A stretch of DNA of 64,000 bases, from the NCBI GenBank assembly GCA_028023455.1, contig JAQFVV010012983.1, positions 250,001 to 314,000 on the forward strand, written 5' to 3'. Each line of letters begins with the position of its first letter. Positions within the stretch are counted from its first letter, which is position 1. This DNA is from Epiperipatus broadwayi. Its lineage: Eukaryota > Onychophora > Udeonychophora > Euonychophora > Peripatidae. The notes beneath the pieces were generated by a model, which saw only the letters and a program-made list of their open reading frames with translations, did no database searches and was not told the DNA's origin. Below are positions 1-11,645 of the stretch, piece after piece. Position numbers and translations under genes: made by a program.

Positions 1-1495
1 CTATGTTCAAATGGATTTCTGTTAGGTATCCCTTCTCCTGATCTAATGTATCCATGAATTATTTATATATTTTAGCAATATTCTTGAAGTCCCTTCTTAT
101 GCCTGACATATTATATCATGAATACTTTAACTATGCAAATAACAATCTACAGATCATTTCATGACCATATTGACTTATGGATGTGGGTAAATTATGTATA
201 CATCAAATCCTGACTTAGCTGTACTTTGCAGTAGACTATTTATATGTAAAATTGATCCTAAGTGAAGTCACATCTACCATCCAGAGATCATTGGAGTGGA
301 TGAAATAATAGAAATGTCCATGTTTTACACATGTTGGGCACCACATAATGTTAATATAATGTTATTATAAAGCATGTTTAAAATTATGAAATAGGCAGTA
401 ATGCTATGTAGACAGGGATAATGATTATACTGATATTTTTCAATCTCCAATCATGATAATTTTATGAAATTAGTTGAATTAAATTTGTCTATGAGAGTCA
501 ACAGTAACTTATATATAAATTCTGACTGAATTAATGTCAATGTTTATTTTAACTTATTAAGGTTTCAATTAAATGTACATTCAATTCCTAACTTGGCTGA
601 AATAATGCTTGTCTGAGAGATAATGGTCAATTATCCTAGGTTTGACAAATCCCCAAATGAGTTACTTTGATTTTGTATCTGCAGAAAAGGGATCATCCAT
701 CATCTGACTATATATATGTATATGTGAAATACATTTCTAGGTTTGTTTGTTTTTTGTGTGTTGTCATATTAATGAAATTGTATTATACCTATCTCAGCAT
801 CTTGTACTATTTACCATAATACAATATTTATAGTTTTTATAGTTTGATGTAGAGTCTCTTTTAATCTCCGTGACCTAGTAGAATATAAGAAAAAAATGGT
901 CGATAACCAAATGCTGTTGTTAGGTGAAGTTTGGTCTGGAGCTATAGGTAATGATGTTTAGTTTTGTATTGTTTTATATATGTTGCACACACATATGTGA
1001 ATTGGATGATCATTCCCTAGTTCTTAGAACTGATTTTTTTAGGCTACACATCTTGACTCTTATACTATATAAGTTTTATATAAACTGAATAAAATAAAAT
1101 AATTTTTCAGTTCATAAAAACCTTTAATGCTAAATATTATTTACTGTTCAAAATGGTAAAAGAATATATCAATTACATTTTGCCTTTCATTATAATAGTC
1201 CCTGAGAAATATAAATGGAATCTTCTTTTTAAAAATACAAAAACTGTTATTAAGGCAGTAATAAATATTATTTCTGCCATGTCAAAGATGTGGGTAGTTC
1301 TATTTTTGTAAGAAAATTATTATTTTATGTATTGATTTTTTTCTGAGTATTATCTAAATGCTTTTATAAAATATAAAATCATTAATTAAAGTTTTTCATA
1401 AAGCTAAAAAGAGGAAAAAAAAGTCACCAAATAAAAAATAATATATATATATTAAATTATTAAACCTTTTACTAAAATAATCCCCTAATTTTATT
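1..1495. other. AT-rich sequence without recognised feature
   Basis: No coding region, RNA gene or repeat relationship to the rest of the window was recognised here. Short T and A runs and a small TATATATG tract near 710 are the only visible structure. Confidence 0.5.
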
Positions 1496-1840
1496 TTAGG
1501 GTATTTAAACATAGACTTTCAAGCTCTCTTCAGTCATTTACTTCATCTTATACAACCAATACACATGACAACACATGTAAAAAAATATAAATAATCTCCA
1601 ATATACATATTTTGTGCTGAACCAGCACTTGTTAGTTGGTCCAGATCATCATTAGTAGTTTGTTTGACTAATTGATGAGTGCTGGTTCAGCACAAAGTAC
1701 ATTTATTGGACATCATTTATCTTTTTAACTTTTTTATATGTGTGCTGTTGTGGGTATCTGTTGTATGGAATGAGGTGGATAGCAGAAGGGAGCTGGAAAT
1801 TCTGGGTTCAAATCCCCTACAATTACATCTAAACTCCAAA
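1496..1840. repeat. Foldback repeat family A, short copy (A1)
   Basis: The left arm (about 1496-1650) and right arm (about 1670-1840) are inverted copies of each other. Both carry the family core GCTGAACCAGCACT / AGTGCTGGTTCAGC and end in the GGGTATTTAAAC / GGTTCAAATCCC type terminus. The central loop seen in the longer copies near 16.4 and 19.7 kb is missing. The small open frame here lies wholly inside the repeat and is not a gene. Confidence 0.8.
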
Positions 1841-2648
1841 ATATTAAATTATACTTGTACATTAATATTCTACATTTATTTTTAAAATTACATATATAGA
1901 TCAATGAGTCTTTAACAAATCACCGTAAGTCAAGACTTTTTCACTATCTTCCTATATAAAAAAAATAGCTTAAAAAATTATGCTAACATGTTAGTTAAAC
2001 ACTAGTTGCTGCATCTTTTACTAGTCTGTTTTTTTACTGTTTTTTATTTAAGAATACCTAATTACTTATCAATCTTTACTTTGATGGCTATTGTGTTGTT
2101 TTCTGATCTCCTAATTGAAAAAAAAATTAATACTCCCTGGAAATATTGTCTACTGCATATATTAAAAAAATGAGGATTAGCACCACAGTTTCTTTATAAT
2201 CGAAAACTAATAAATCAATTTTTGACTTTTCACATATGTTATAAAGTTTGGAAAAATTTTCATGGTATCTAATTTTCTGACTGTAACAGTTTTAGCAATT
2301 TCAAAGCCAAAAATCTGTCATATTTTACATGTACCATAAGATCTATAATTACAAGTTATATTTTGCATGTTAACAGACAAACCCATTTATTTATAAAACT
2401 TTGTTGACTTTTATTATGCTCTTAAGATTTATTGATTTTGGTATTTTATTTAAAATATAAGTCTTATTAAAATAAAACATTAGAATAATCCCCCCTCCTT
2501 CCAATTTTATGTTTTTTATTATGCATGCATTTTATGAATAACTTTCACCCTTTCGGTAATCCAGAAACATTGAAAAGCTGAATCTTCATGCTTATTTTGA
2601 AGGCTTTCGTCACATACTTTCACACAAGTATTGGTTTCTGTCCACTTT
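1841..2648. other. Unassigned AT-rich sequence
   Basis: Nothing recognisable apart from homopolymer A/T runs. Confidence 0.4.
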
Positions 2649-2775
2649 AAAGGGGGTATTTTTTTTCATATGTCATAGCATCCACTGGGAAGCAAACCCT
2701 CTAACCCAGGACAACTGCTTGTAAAGCAGCTGTTGCTAACCTCTCGACCACCAATGCTTGACATAAGGGGATATT
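2649..2775 (-). mobile_element. tRNA-derived SINE (copy 1) with target duplication
   Basis: Read on the minus strand, the body (about 2661-2762) starts GTCAAGCATTGGTGGTCGAG, has a tRNA-like anticodon stem-loop (CTGC, 7-nt loop, GCAG), an extra variable-arm segment and a B-box-like GGGTTTGCTTCC, and ends in an A tail after ATGACATATG. It is flanked by imperfect direct repeats, AAAGGGGGTATT (2649-2660) and TAAGGGGATATT (2764-2775), as expected from LINE-driven retroposition. Two related copies lie at 48.45 and 52.23 kb. The parent tRNA is not identified; the variable arm suggests a Leu/Ser-type tRNA. Confidence 0.82.
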
Positions 2776-2949
2776 TTTTATCTATTTTTTATATATGAAG
2801 CAAAAAGTATGTTTAATGTAAAGCATCATGATTAGAAGGTAAATACAACATTTTTGACAATCTGTAATGACTATGCTTTATATTAAACAATTTTTAATCC
2901 TAATATAAAAAATAAAATAAATAAAACCAATAAACTATTGATTACCAAA

Positions 2950-3217
2950 AAAAAAGCCTTTTATTTAGATTTGTTTTGTGCAAACTTTAGCTTCACACCT
3001 AACATACGATCTTTTGAGAAAAACATTTCCATCATTGTTACCAATACCAACTAGATCTGCCCCAAAAAATATGACTTAGCTACTCCCTGAATACTTTTAT
3101 CAATGACAATGTGCACCAAAGAGATCAATTTTTGAGATGTAAACCAAATTTGCACAAAATAAATTTAAACAAAAAACTTCTTTAGTAAGTAATGATTATA
3201 TATATATATATATATAT
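2950..3217. repeat. Imperfect palindrome followed by a TA tract
   Basis: TTTTGTGCAAAC near 2974 pairs with the inverted TTTGCACAAAAT ending near 3160. The flanking A/T-rich segments also roughly pair. A TA run follows at about 3188-3217. It resembles a decayed MITE. Confidence 0.45.
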
Positions 3218-3331
3218 AATAATCATAAAGTAATGAATTTGATTTTAATCATTTTTTTCTTAAGGTGTTGCTATTTGTAAAATTAAAATCAACATTCCAA
3301 AAGCACTTCTCTTCATTCTACCCTGGAATCA

Positions 3332-3632
3332 TAGTAGCAAACTCTCCATACACTAGTGCCACCAAGTGCAAGTCTTAATAATCAATGGGTGCAAGAAGTT
3401 TGTATATAAAATCCCTTTCTAATGCCTACTCCTGCAATATCTTCAGACTAGTTTCTTCTAGTTTGTGGCTGTCATCAGTAAGGAACCTTGGAAAGCCATC
3501 GGCTAGAAACTAGTCTGGGGTATTGGAGGAGTAAGCATTAGATAGGGATTTTATTCACAAACCTTCTTGCATCCATTAATTACTAAGGTTTAGACTTGGT
3601 GGCACTAGTGTACGGAGTGTTTGCTACTGTTA
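3332..3632. repeat. Foldback repeat family B, copy 1
   Basis: Two arms of about 130 bp are inverted copies: TAGTAGCAAACTCTCCATAC on the left pairs with GTACGGAGTGTTTGCTACTG on the right, and CAGACTAGTTTCT pairs with AGAAACTAGTCTG. The centre reads TGTGGCTGTCATCAGTAAGG. A related copy at 42763-43058 has the same centre (CTTCATCAGTGAGGAGCC), so this is a dispersed family with long terminal inverted repeats and no coding capacity. Confidence 0.82.
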
Positions 3633-3633
3633 T

Positions 3634-4379
3634 TAACAGCTTGTGTAAGTATACAAATTGTGATCATGTGATGTTTTGATGGTTTTAAACCCTGTAATCA
3701 TATAGAGCTTGAGTAAGCAATGATTATGAGATATATATTATAATAACACTGTTTGTATACTATCTTCTGGCTTTTGTCTTAATTAGTAAGAATTAAGTTT
3801 CAAAGATGGAACTACTGCTTTTAACTATCCAAAAATCATGTTTATTTCTTTTATATTATTCAAGCTAATAATCCAAAATTCAATAAAACCTAAAATTTTG
3901 AATTTATATCAACTCACTTACATAGTTATATGGATATGGCTCTAAGATAGTTTCTATATATTTTAGACAACTTAGATATGTGCCAACTGTAAGCTGCTTC
4001 TATTTTTCAGCTGAAAAGGTAAATACCCATGGCAGTGTCACATGACCTCAGTAGATGGCTCTAGAATAAAATGAAGAGAATTGCTCTTTTGTCATATAAG
4101 TAAGCATATGACAATGTCATGTGACAATGTTGTTGATAATATCAACAACATTATTCAATATATATGTAAACATATACAATTATCTAATCATTGCATTTTT
4201 ACATTGACATTTTTTTAATAAAATAAGAGATTGTAATTTTTTTAATGGATTCAATACAAGAAATGATAATCGATTAGAAAATTTAAGATGTATGTAATGT
4301 TAAATGAAAAAAAAAACTATTTAACAAATCGGCAACAATAATTGATATTCCTAATTTTCCAAACATTCCATTGAAGATT
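3634..4379. other. Unassigned sequence before the RTE relic
   Basis: No gene seen. A short inverted repeat occurs around 4100-4150 (GTTGTTGATAATATCAACAAC). Confidence 0.4.
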
Positions 4380-5458
4380 TTGAAGATCATTCAAACTTAA
4401 CTGATATTAATAAGAAGATAATTCATACTCTACTAAGAACTGTAACAAAATAGAAGGTTCAAAAAACCACAATTCACCAGGAAATTTTCAACTAAGTCAA
4501 GATAAGACAATGTATAATAGAAAGAAAGAATATACTTTTTTTTTAAAAATGATCTGTTAAGAAAAATTAATATCCAAGATTCTACAAAATGGCACAAAAA
4601 AGAGTTGGTATAAAAAATGTAAACGTGAATTAACAAGAAAAGCTATAGAAAAAAAAAAAATATTTCAAAAATATAAAATAATATATTGCTATTGGAAGAA
4701 AAGTTATTTGGAAATAAGAAGAAAAGATGAAACTATTACTAAATATATAGGTGACATTATGAAATGTGTGAAAGAGTTTCTCCAAAGAATTATATAATAA
4801 TAAATAACAAAATAGCCAAAAAGCCATTATAATTATAACAGCTTTCAAATTGCTAAGCTTTTTCAATGAAGAGATAATTGAATCTTTAAAGAAGAAAAAA
4901 GATCCAGAAATGATATTTATTTATTGACATTATTCTCAAGAAAGTAGATGAGCAAATAGAAAATTGATAAAAAAATTAATTGAATTGAAGAATTCAGTAA
5001 TGTTAATATTTAAGAAAGATGATAAAGTAGTAAAAATTATACCTCCATTAGTCTTCTATTCTATACAAAATCTTTACCAAGATAATTACACCTTGTCTAC
5101 AGAAAACTTTGGATTTAAACTAAACAAAAAATAAAGTGGATTCAAATGTGATTTTAGCACAGTAGATCATATCCAAGGATTGAAAAAAGTTACAGAAAGA
5201 TACAATGAATGTGAGGTATCATTGTACTTTGGATTTGTCATTCAAAGTTATTTGATTCTATAAGCATTTTTAAAGTAATTAATAAAGTATTGAACCATTA
5301 AAAAGTAAACTAAGATGCTGATTTATTCTGAAGAATATTTATGAAAATGCAAGAGAATAGATTGCAGTGACAATAAGATTAACAATTATATGGTTGTATG
5401 ACTCTGTAAATCTATATCTCCAAAATTTTGACAGCAACTTTACAAAATGTATTTTATG
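4380..5458 (+). pseudogene. RTE-type LINE ORF2 relic, 5' part (split element)
   Basis: Decayed reverse-transcriptase region of an RTE-clade non-LTR retrotransposon. A conceptual reading with many stops and frame changes gives the endonuclease-RT linker (KCKRELTRKAIEK near 4620), then TENFGFK near 5100, CDFSTVDHIQGLKKVTERYN near 5150-5210, and YENARE then SPKILTATLQNVFY at 5340-5458. These parallel the better-preserved minus-strand copy at 56.4-58.1 kb (QAGFKNG, FSTIDYIQ, KNATATIRFHN, SPKLFTAMLQEVFC). The reading stops abruptly at NVFY and resumes at the same residues at 8495, so this and 8495-9290 are one element split by an insertion. It cannot make a functional enzyme. Confidence 0.85.
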
Positions 5459-5954
5459 CTCAGACTTTCACATGACTCTCAACTCTCCACACTATTTCAA
5501 ATCACTGATACACTTGACCACATAGACTTTCACATAACCCTCAACTCTTCACACTATCTCAAATCACTGATACATTTGACCACATAGATTTTCACATCAC
5601 CTTCAACTCTTCATACTATCTCAAATCACTGATACATTTGACCACATAGCTTTTCACATGACTCAACTCTTCACACTATCTCAAATCACTGATACACTTG
5701 ACCACATAGACTTTCACATGACCCTCAACTCTTCACACTATTTCAAATCACTGATACATTTGTCCACATAGATTTTCACATCACCTTCAACTCTTCATAC
5801 TATCTCAAATCACTGATACATTTGACCACATAGATTTTCACATGACTCAACTCTTCACACTATCTCAAATCACTGATACACTTGACCACATAGACTTTCA
5901 CATGACCCTCAACTCTTCACACTATCTCATATCACAGATGCACTTGACCAGATA
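5459..5954. repeat. 62-bp satellite array, 8 units, with 184-bp higher-order period
   Basis: Eight tandem units begin at 5463, 5525, 5587, 5649, 5709, 5771, 5833 and 5893 (lengths 62, 62, 62, 60, 62, 62, 60 and 62). Each reads GACTTTCACATGACCCTCAA then CTCTTCACACTATCTCAAAT then CACTGATACACTTGACCACA. Units 2-3-4 and 5-6-7 share diagnostic variants: the second of each trio has CATCACCTTC, and the third is 2 bp shorter at CATGACTCAAC. Triplets are therefore the higher-order unit. The unit matches the outer arm of foldback family A (compare 13815-13870). Confidence 0.9.
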
Positions 5955-6040
5955 TATGTGATTAAATGTATCAGTGATATGAGATAGTGTGGAGAGTTGA
6001 GGATTGTGTTAAAGTCTGAGCTCAAAATACCCTATATATT
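5955..6040. repeat. Inverted unit of family A at the end of the satellite
   Basis: ATCAGTGATATGAGATAGTG followed by GGAGAGTTGAGG is the reverse complement of the 62-bp unit. It ends in AAAGTCTGAGCTCAAAATACC, a family A terminus. The satellite plus this arm form a foldback copy whose left arm has been amplified. Confidence 0.8.
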
Positions 6041-6052
6041 ACATTTTTGTAC

Positions 6053-6053
<1 letters not shown>

Positions 6054-6132
<79 letters not shown>
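6054..6132. repeat. (TA)n microsatellite, about 78 bp
   Basis: Uninterrupted alternating TA leading into a perfect hairpin. Confidence 0.95.
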
Positions 6133-6134
<2 letters not shown>

Positions 6135-6243
6135 AAATACAGTACAATTTATATAAATTATATTCTTTTAGAAGACTACAAAGTGTATAGTCGAAAGTAC
6201 TTCTAAAAGAATATAATTTATATAAATTGTACTGTATTTTGAT
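6131..6243. repeat. Perfect 44-bp inverted repeat, 25-nt loop, set in TA tracts
   Basis: The left arm 6131-6174 (starts ATCAAAATACAGTACAATTT) is the exact reverse complement of 6200-6243. The loop is 6175-6199. TA tracts flank both sides. No mismatch was found in 44 pairs, so the structure is recent, maintained, or an element end-pair. No coding potential. Confidence 0.92.
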
Positions 6244-6329
6244 ATATATATATATATATTGATTTGTATATTACATATATTGTGAAACGAATACAGATAT
6301 CAAACTTATTTATTATATATATATATATA

Positions 6330-8470
6330 TTTATTGTGACAGTCAGATGATGTATGTTGATTTAACCCAGTTCGAATACTAGGCAAAAGTACCTTGAGGC
6401 CACCCATATGCGAGATATTAAACCAAGAATACCATGACCTCAGCCCTATTCGTCTAGTCTCGAAGCTATCATGAACCGAACAACACTATCTGAGACATGC
6501 ATAGATATTTTTTTCCTGAGCCACGAGCTTAGCATCAGCGGGAGACATGGACAGAACCACCTACGGAGCTTAAATAGTTAAATTGCAAAAATACTTAGAA
6601 ATATGTGTTCTGCATGCCTGGATCATTTAAAAGTAAAACAAAGCATTGAAAGATAACTAGCAAACTCAAGCTTTTTAGTTAAATAAATATCTTTAATAAA
6701 TGACATTTGAAATATTATTAATAATTTAATGGCCTTCGCTATTCCCCGAAATTTATGAATAACTAATGAGACAATGAAAACCCGATTAATATGCTTGTGG
6801 TCTAAATCTTTCCTTCCCAGTTTTATTAAACATTGTCAACTCGAATCTGCTCGATAAAGTGCAATAATAAAAATTTTTTGCAAAGCAGTTTCTAATTGCT
6901 TTGCACTAAAACAGAGTTTAAAATCATTTAAGATGTATATTGCTAAATCTGACATATGTAAGAAGCTAATGGCGGACAAAAGAAGCGTTATCGAGGAGAT
7001 CAAGTTGGCAAACAAAAAAAAAAGGAAACTTACTCATACTAAATTTTACGAGTATGAATAAAACTGGAAAGGGATTTTTATATGAACAATTAACTAATAA
7101 ACTTAACCGCAATAGAATTAAAATATTTACACATGGGAGTAATGAAGAATAGCGAAGTAAAAGGGGTTAAATATCTAGATAGATGATCACATATACATAT
7201 ATCTAACTAGTCTAATAAAAATAGTTACATTATAAATATCATTAAGCACCCATTTCATAAATATTCAAGAAAGCAATTATAAAAAGTATGGACAAAAAGG
7301 GTAGCATAATAAATAGTTCATGAGGAGAGATATGATTACCGTCCTTATTCCTTGGTCATGTTCCATCGACGGGCGTAGCTTGATCCGTCTGATGAGATGT
7401 GTTTGTCCGGACAAGGAAAGTGGAAATCGGTAGCATGGTTTCACAAAAAGTCCTCCAGACACGGCACAGAGTTCAGATGACGATTGAGTAAATACTACGG
7501 CATTTTTCTGGTATTGAGGAACCCTCGGTGGTAGACAAAGTTATTTATTCACCTAGCCAAGCATGGTAGACTCCATCGAATTCATATAATAAAATCACAA
7601 CAGGCAACAGCGAAATTTCTAAAATTCTCCACGGAGCAATCTGACAGCCTGCAAGAATACTCTAAATGAATAATCTTTTCCAAAAGGAAAATCTGAATGA
7701 CTGATCTTTTCCCAAAAGGAAAATCTGAATGACTGCTCTTTTCCAAAAAGAAAAATCTGAATGCTCGTTCCAAAAGGAAACTCTGATTGACTGATCTTTT
7801 TTTCAAAAAGGAAAATCTGAATGCCTGATCTTTTGTTCTCCCTTTTATTTATACCCTCTCTATCAGCTACCTTCTATTGTTTGTATGATATGAGATCTTG
7901 ATAAGCCTCCCCATGCTCCTTTGTTTCAAAGTAACACCTTCTAAAAATAACTTTTACTTTTTTACTCTAAATTTCTTTCTTTAAACTTTGGGATTTTATT
8001 AATTAAAAAAAGAAAGAGAAGGCCATCTTTAATTTGACTTAAATGGGCTTAACTAATTAAAAATATACATTCTTTTAGAAAATGTTGGTGGGCTTATCTC
8101 AAAATCAAATCATACTAAATATTTGAACAAGATTTAAAAGTAAAATACATTCTTATTTCTTTTAATACAATAAGCGTTTTATTTCAGCAGAATTTTGCAT
8201 TAACTCATATATATATGCTTGACGTATATATATGTTTGACTAAACGGTTTTCACAAGTAATATTTTTAACAGAATTTTAATGTTACAATGGAATTTATTT
8301 AAAAGAACAAGCAAATACAAATTTAATAAACGTAATTAATTTTAGCTGTAATGCAAAACCCTGCTGATATTGGCCTATAAACTTTATTTAGGTTTACAAT
8401 ATTAATCAAGTTTATAGGAAGATGTGAAGCATGGATTGGACTTCAGATCCATTGCTTCAATATATATATA
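6330..8470 (-). mobile_element. Repeat Z1: promoter-bearing, LTR-like non-coding block
   Basis: Less AT-rich than its surroundings and bounded by TA tracts at 6312-6330 and 8458-8470. On the minus strand there is a TATA box (TATAAATA, 7846-7853), then a 35-bp minisatellite in the presumed leader (7667-7835), then an AATAAA signal at 7543-7548. This order resembles U3-R-U5 of an LTR. The minus-strand end reads CATCTGACTGTCACAATAAA, similar to the end of Z2 near 39.8 kb (TTCTGACCGTTAAAATAAAG). No gag/pol-like frame and no matching second LTR were seen; open frames at 7277-7462 and 7582-7806 show no family resemblance. The element class is an inference. Confidence 0.45.
7667..7835. repeat. 35-bp minisatellite next to a TATA box
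   Basis: About five units of CTGATCTTTTCCAAAAGGAA then AATCTGAATGA with small indels. It begins directly after the TATAAATA box when read on the minus strand. Confidence 0.88.
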
Positions 8471-8494
8471 AATATAGCTTGTATGTTAGATAGT

Positions 8495-9290
8495 AAAACG
8501 TATTTCATAAATTAAAGTAAGAAGTGGTGGAGAAAATGTAAATGGAGATTTAAGTCATCCTGATTTAGCAAATGATATGATTGTTTTTGCAAATAATGCA
8601 GTAAAGTTCAGAAAATGTTGAAAGATCAACCCTCAAAAGTAAGAAAGTAACACTGTTAATAAATACTTAAAAACACCTCAGTAATATTCGCGAATTTAAA
8701 AAAAAAAAACACATTAAGATTGATAATCATGATTTACAAGAAGCTTATAACTACAATATCTTGATCAGATTATGTAACAGATTGAAACACAATGGATAAA
8801 ATTGTTCATAGAATTAAACTTGGATAGAGTGATTTAATTGAAATAACTTGGTATTAAAAACAAAGATGCCTACATGTTTGAAAAAAACAATTTTAATAGA
8901 TATATTTTACCAGTTCTTACTTATGGATCTAAGACATGGACATTTAACAGAAAAGCGGTAGAGATATTATTTATCACTCAACAAAATATTAAGAGATGAG
9001 TGTTAGTAGTAACAAGAGGTGAAATACATGGATAAGAGAAGAAAGTGGTATCATTGGACCGAAATGGAACTGGACTGGATATATTTCTAACATGTATAAT
9101 TATAAATGATCGTTTAAATCTTACATTTCATCCCAAAAGATTTAAATAACCTAAAAAGAGACTAAATGGTTGGTTAAAAAAGAAGACTGTTGATATGATG
9201 TGGAGATGAGACACTATAGATCAAAAAAATGGAATTAAACTTAAGGATATATTTATCTTGCAGTAGAATGATAAGGGTTAAAACGATAGT
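8495..9290 (+). pseudogene. RTE-type LINE ORF2 relic, 3' part (split element)
   Basis: Continuation of the element at 4380-5458. It resumes with NVFHKLK, stop, EVVENVNGDLSHPDLANDMI, matching EVFCGLKWEAKGMKINGYYL then SHLDFADDVVVF in the minus-strand RTE copy, so the catalytic FADD is LAND here. Later pieces recall the RTE C-terminal half: AYMFEKNNFNRYILP, VLTYGSKTW and KRLNGWLKKKTVDMMWR. It ends near 9290 in a short ATAATAATAA-like tail, typical of RTE 3' ends. Stops and frameshifts throughout. Confidence 0.85.
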
Positions 9291-9832
9291 AATAATAACA
9301 TATTTTTCCAAGTATTGGCAAAATTTTGAAGAGAATAATGCATATAGAATTTGAATGATAGTGATATTTTAATGCAGTTTTAATTGAACTTCAGACACAT
9401 CAATGTGTCATTATTATATAAACCATATTTTTTGCAGAAAAGTATTAATTTAAATTTGGATCTATTTTTACAATATTGAGAATTAAATTTTTATTTTCAC
9501 AATATGTGATTTTTTTAGATTTTATATGTTTTTAAAACGGTTGTCTTCTTTGATATGAATAGATATTTTGCAAAGTATGTTTATATGAGCTAAACTGATA
9601 TTATTATACAATGACACTTTTCTGTGTTTTTAAAGTTTTAGGATATTTTTATATCTGTTATTTTTTTTTGTGGTTTTTTTAAGTCTTTTTAATACACAAT
9701 TGAAGATAAGGTATTAAAGCAATGGGTACATAATTCTCCACATTTACTTTATTTTAGAGTAAACATTGTATTTCTTGATGAATCAGTGAACACTAGATGG
9801 CAATGTTGTATTTAAATCCTTAAAATAGTATA
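9291..9832. other. Unassigned T-rich interval between two LINE relics
   Basis: Homopolymer-rich, no recognisable coding or repeat signal. Confidence 0.4.
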
Positions 9833-11515
9833 GTGTGGGAAATGCAAGAAGGTTTTAGGTCAGATAGGCATATAGGAAATAGTTTATTTGTAGTTACACA
9901 ACTTATGGATATGAATAGGAATTCAGGTAGACAGTTGTATATGAGTTTTATAAATATAGAGAATGCACATGATAAAGTAAATAGAAATAGATTATGGGTA
10001 GGTTTAACAAATTTGAGAATGAATGAAACCTTAATGGATATTATTAAGACATTATATGAAAATAATTATTATACATATCAATTAGGGGATATAGAATCAA
10101 TTAAAGTTAAAAATGAGGTTGGACTAAGGTAAGGATGTTCTAAGTCATCTATTTTGTTTTTGTTGTATTTGAGTGAAATGGAGAGAGCAATAGAAAGACT
10201 AAGGGATAGAGATACCATTAATAGGTGGCAAAGGAGTATATATTTTGTTGGGACTTTTTTTGCAGATGATGACGTTTTGTGTGCAGAAAGAAAAAAGATA
10301 TGAAAGTTATGCTGAGGACATGTGCAAGGATGGGTAAAGAGATGGGGATTAAATTTAGTGAAGAAAAATTAAATAATAATGATGGTTAATACTAAAGAAA
10401 GAGAAGATGAAGAATTTTTATTGGGGGATATAAAGTTAAGGGTGGTGTATATATATATAGTTATTTGGGAATCATCTTAAGTAATCATAAAAATTGCTTG
10501 GATAAATGGGAGAAAAAAATGATAAATGAAGCAAAGAAAAGAAAGGGATTGATAAATAAATGAACAGTATTTTCATATAATAAATATGATGTAGCTAGAA
10601 TTGTATGGAAGGGAGTTGCAGTAGATGGGTTAACATATGGCAATGATGTGTTATGTGTTAGTAAAGGGGTATTAGATTATTTAGAAAAAGTACAAAGGGA
10701 AGTAGGAAGACATGCATTAGATGCAGATGAGTGGACAGCAAATTCAATGAAAAATGGGATGGCCAAGTTTTTATATGAGAGATGCAAAAAGCTAAATTAA
10801 AATGTTTAGTAGATTGCAGTTTATGGATAATAAAAGAATAGTCAAAATAGTATTTAATAGGTTTATGAGTAAAGGATAGGCAACAAGATGGGTGAGAAAA
10901 GTAATGCGGTGTGCAGAAGATTTTGATAAAGAATTTATATCAGTATATTTTTAGAAAAGATGGGATGATTTGTTAGGAGGATTGTTGAGTGTTATAGTAG
11001 TAAGGAATGGGATAGAAGAATAGATGCATAAATAAAGAATAGGGAGTTGGAGAGATGGAGAACAAGTATGGAGAATAAAAAGAGTTTAAATATATATAGA
11101 AGTAAACGTAATCATGCATATGAGTTAATTTACAATAATAGTAAGGAAAGTAGTTTGCTGTTAAAGGTTCAAACAGGGTCTTTAACAACAAGGAAATATA
11201 CATGTAAATGGAAAAATATGGGTGATTTAGTCTGCAAGTTGTGTAATTAAAGCATAGAAAATATTAGTCATCTATTAATTCAATGTAAATTCTTGGAAGC
11301 AGAATGGGTACAAATAATGAAGTTTTGGAAGAATAAATATAAACAAAGTGATTATACAGAAAATGGGTTATTGGTTTTTATGCTGGGTTTGGGAAAATGG
11401 GGGGTTAGATATGATGGCTATGGAATTGACAAAGATTATGTTGTGGAAATGGGGTGGAGCAGATTGTGGGAAAACTTAGGGTGGGGAATGGAAAGAGAAG
11501 GGAAAAGTGGCTAAC
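9833..11515 (+). pseudogene. Second LINE relic, reverse transcriptase and C-terminal zinc-knuckle region
   Basis: Non-LTR retrotransposon of a clade different from the RTE copies. The frame from 9833 reads MWEMQEGFRSDRHIGNSLFV (RT fingers), LYMSFINIENAHDKVNR (RT motif A region, where F-x-D-x-x-K-A-F-D is usual) and VGLR, with the following Gln codon now TAA (10130). The same frame continues through GCSKSSILFLLYLSEMERAI to FADD at about 10264 and a TGA near 10300. After a frameshift come YSYLGIILSNHKNCLDKWEK, VARIVWKGVAVDGLTYGNDV and LEKVQREVGRHALDADEW. The C-terminal part holds YELIYNNSKESSLLLKVQTG and a C-x2-C...H-x4-C knuckle (CKLCN, then HLLIQC). The order and wording resemble LINEs I know from tick genomes; this is recall, not a search. 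RT only; no 5' ORF or endonuclease seen. Confidence 0.88.
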
Positions 11516-11516
11516 A

Positions 11517-11645
11517 GGTTTTTCTGGACATAGTTGCTGAGAGATTCCTGATTTCATATAAGGAGAAGTCACAGTGCATCACACTACAACCAATAAAGTT
11601 AAATGAAGAGCAGAGTTTCATTGATACATCTATGTCCAAAAACCT
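11517..11645. repeat. Small inverted repeat (about 18-bp arms)
   Basis: AGGTTTTTCTGGACATAGTT at 11517 pairs with CTATGTCCAAAAACCT at about 11630-11645. It sits directly at the 3' edge of the LINE relic and may be a MITE remnant or part of the LINE 3' UTR. Confidence 0.55.

Noticed and set aside
5459-5954. CRISPR-like array (eight repeats of about 62 bp)
   Set aside because: Units are contiguous without unique spacers, and the genome is eukaryotic; it is a satellite.
5997-6206. 69-codon frame with YIYIYI
   Set aside because: It is the TA microsatellite and the perfect hairpin.
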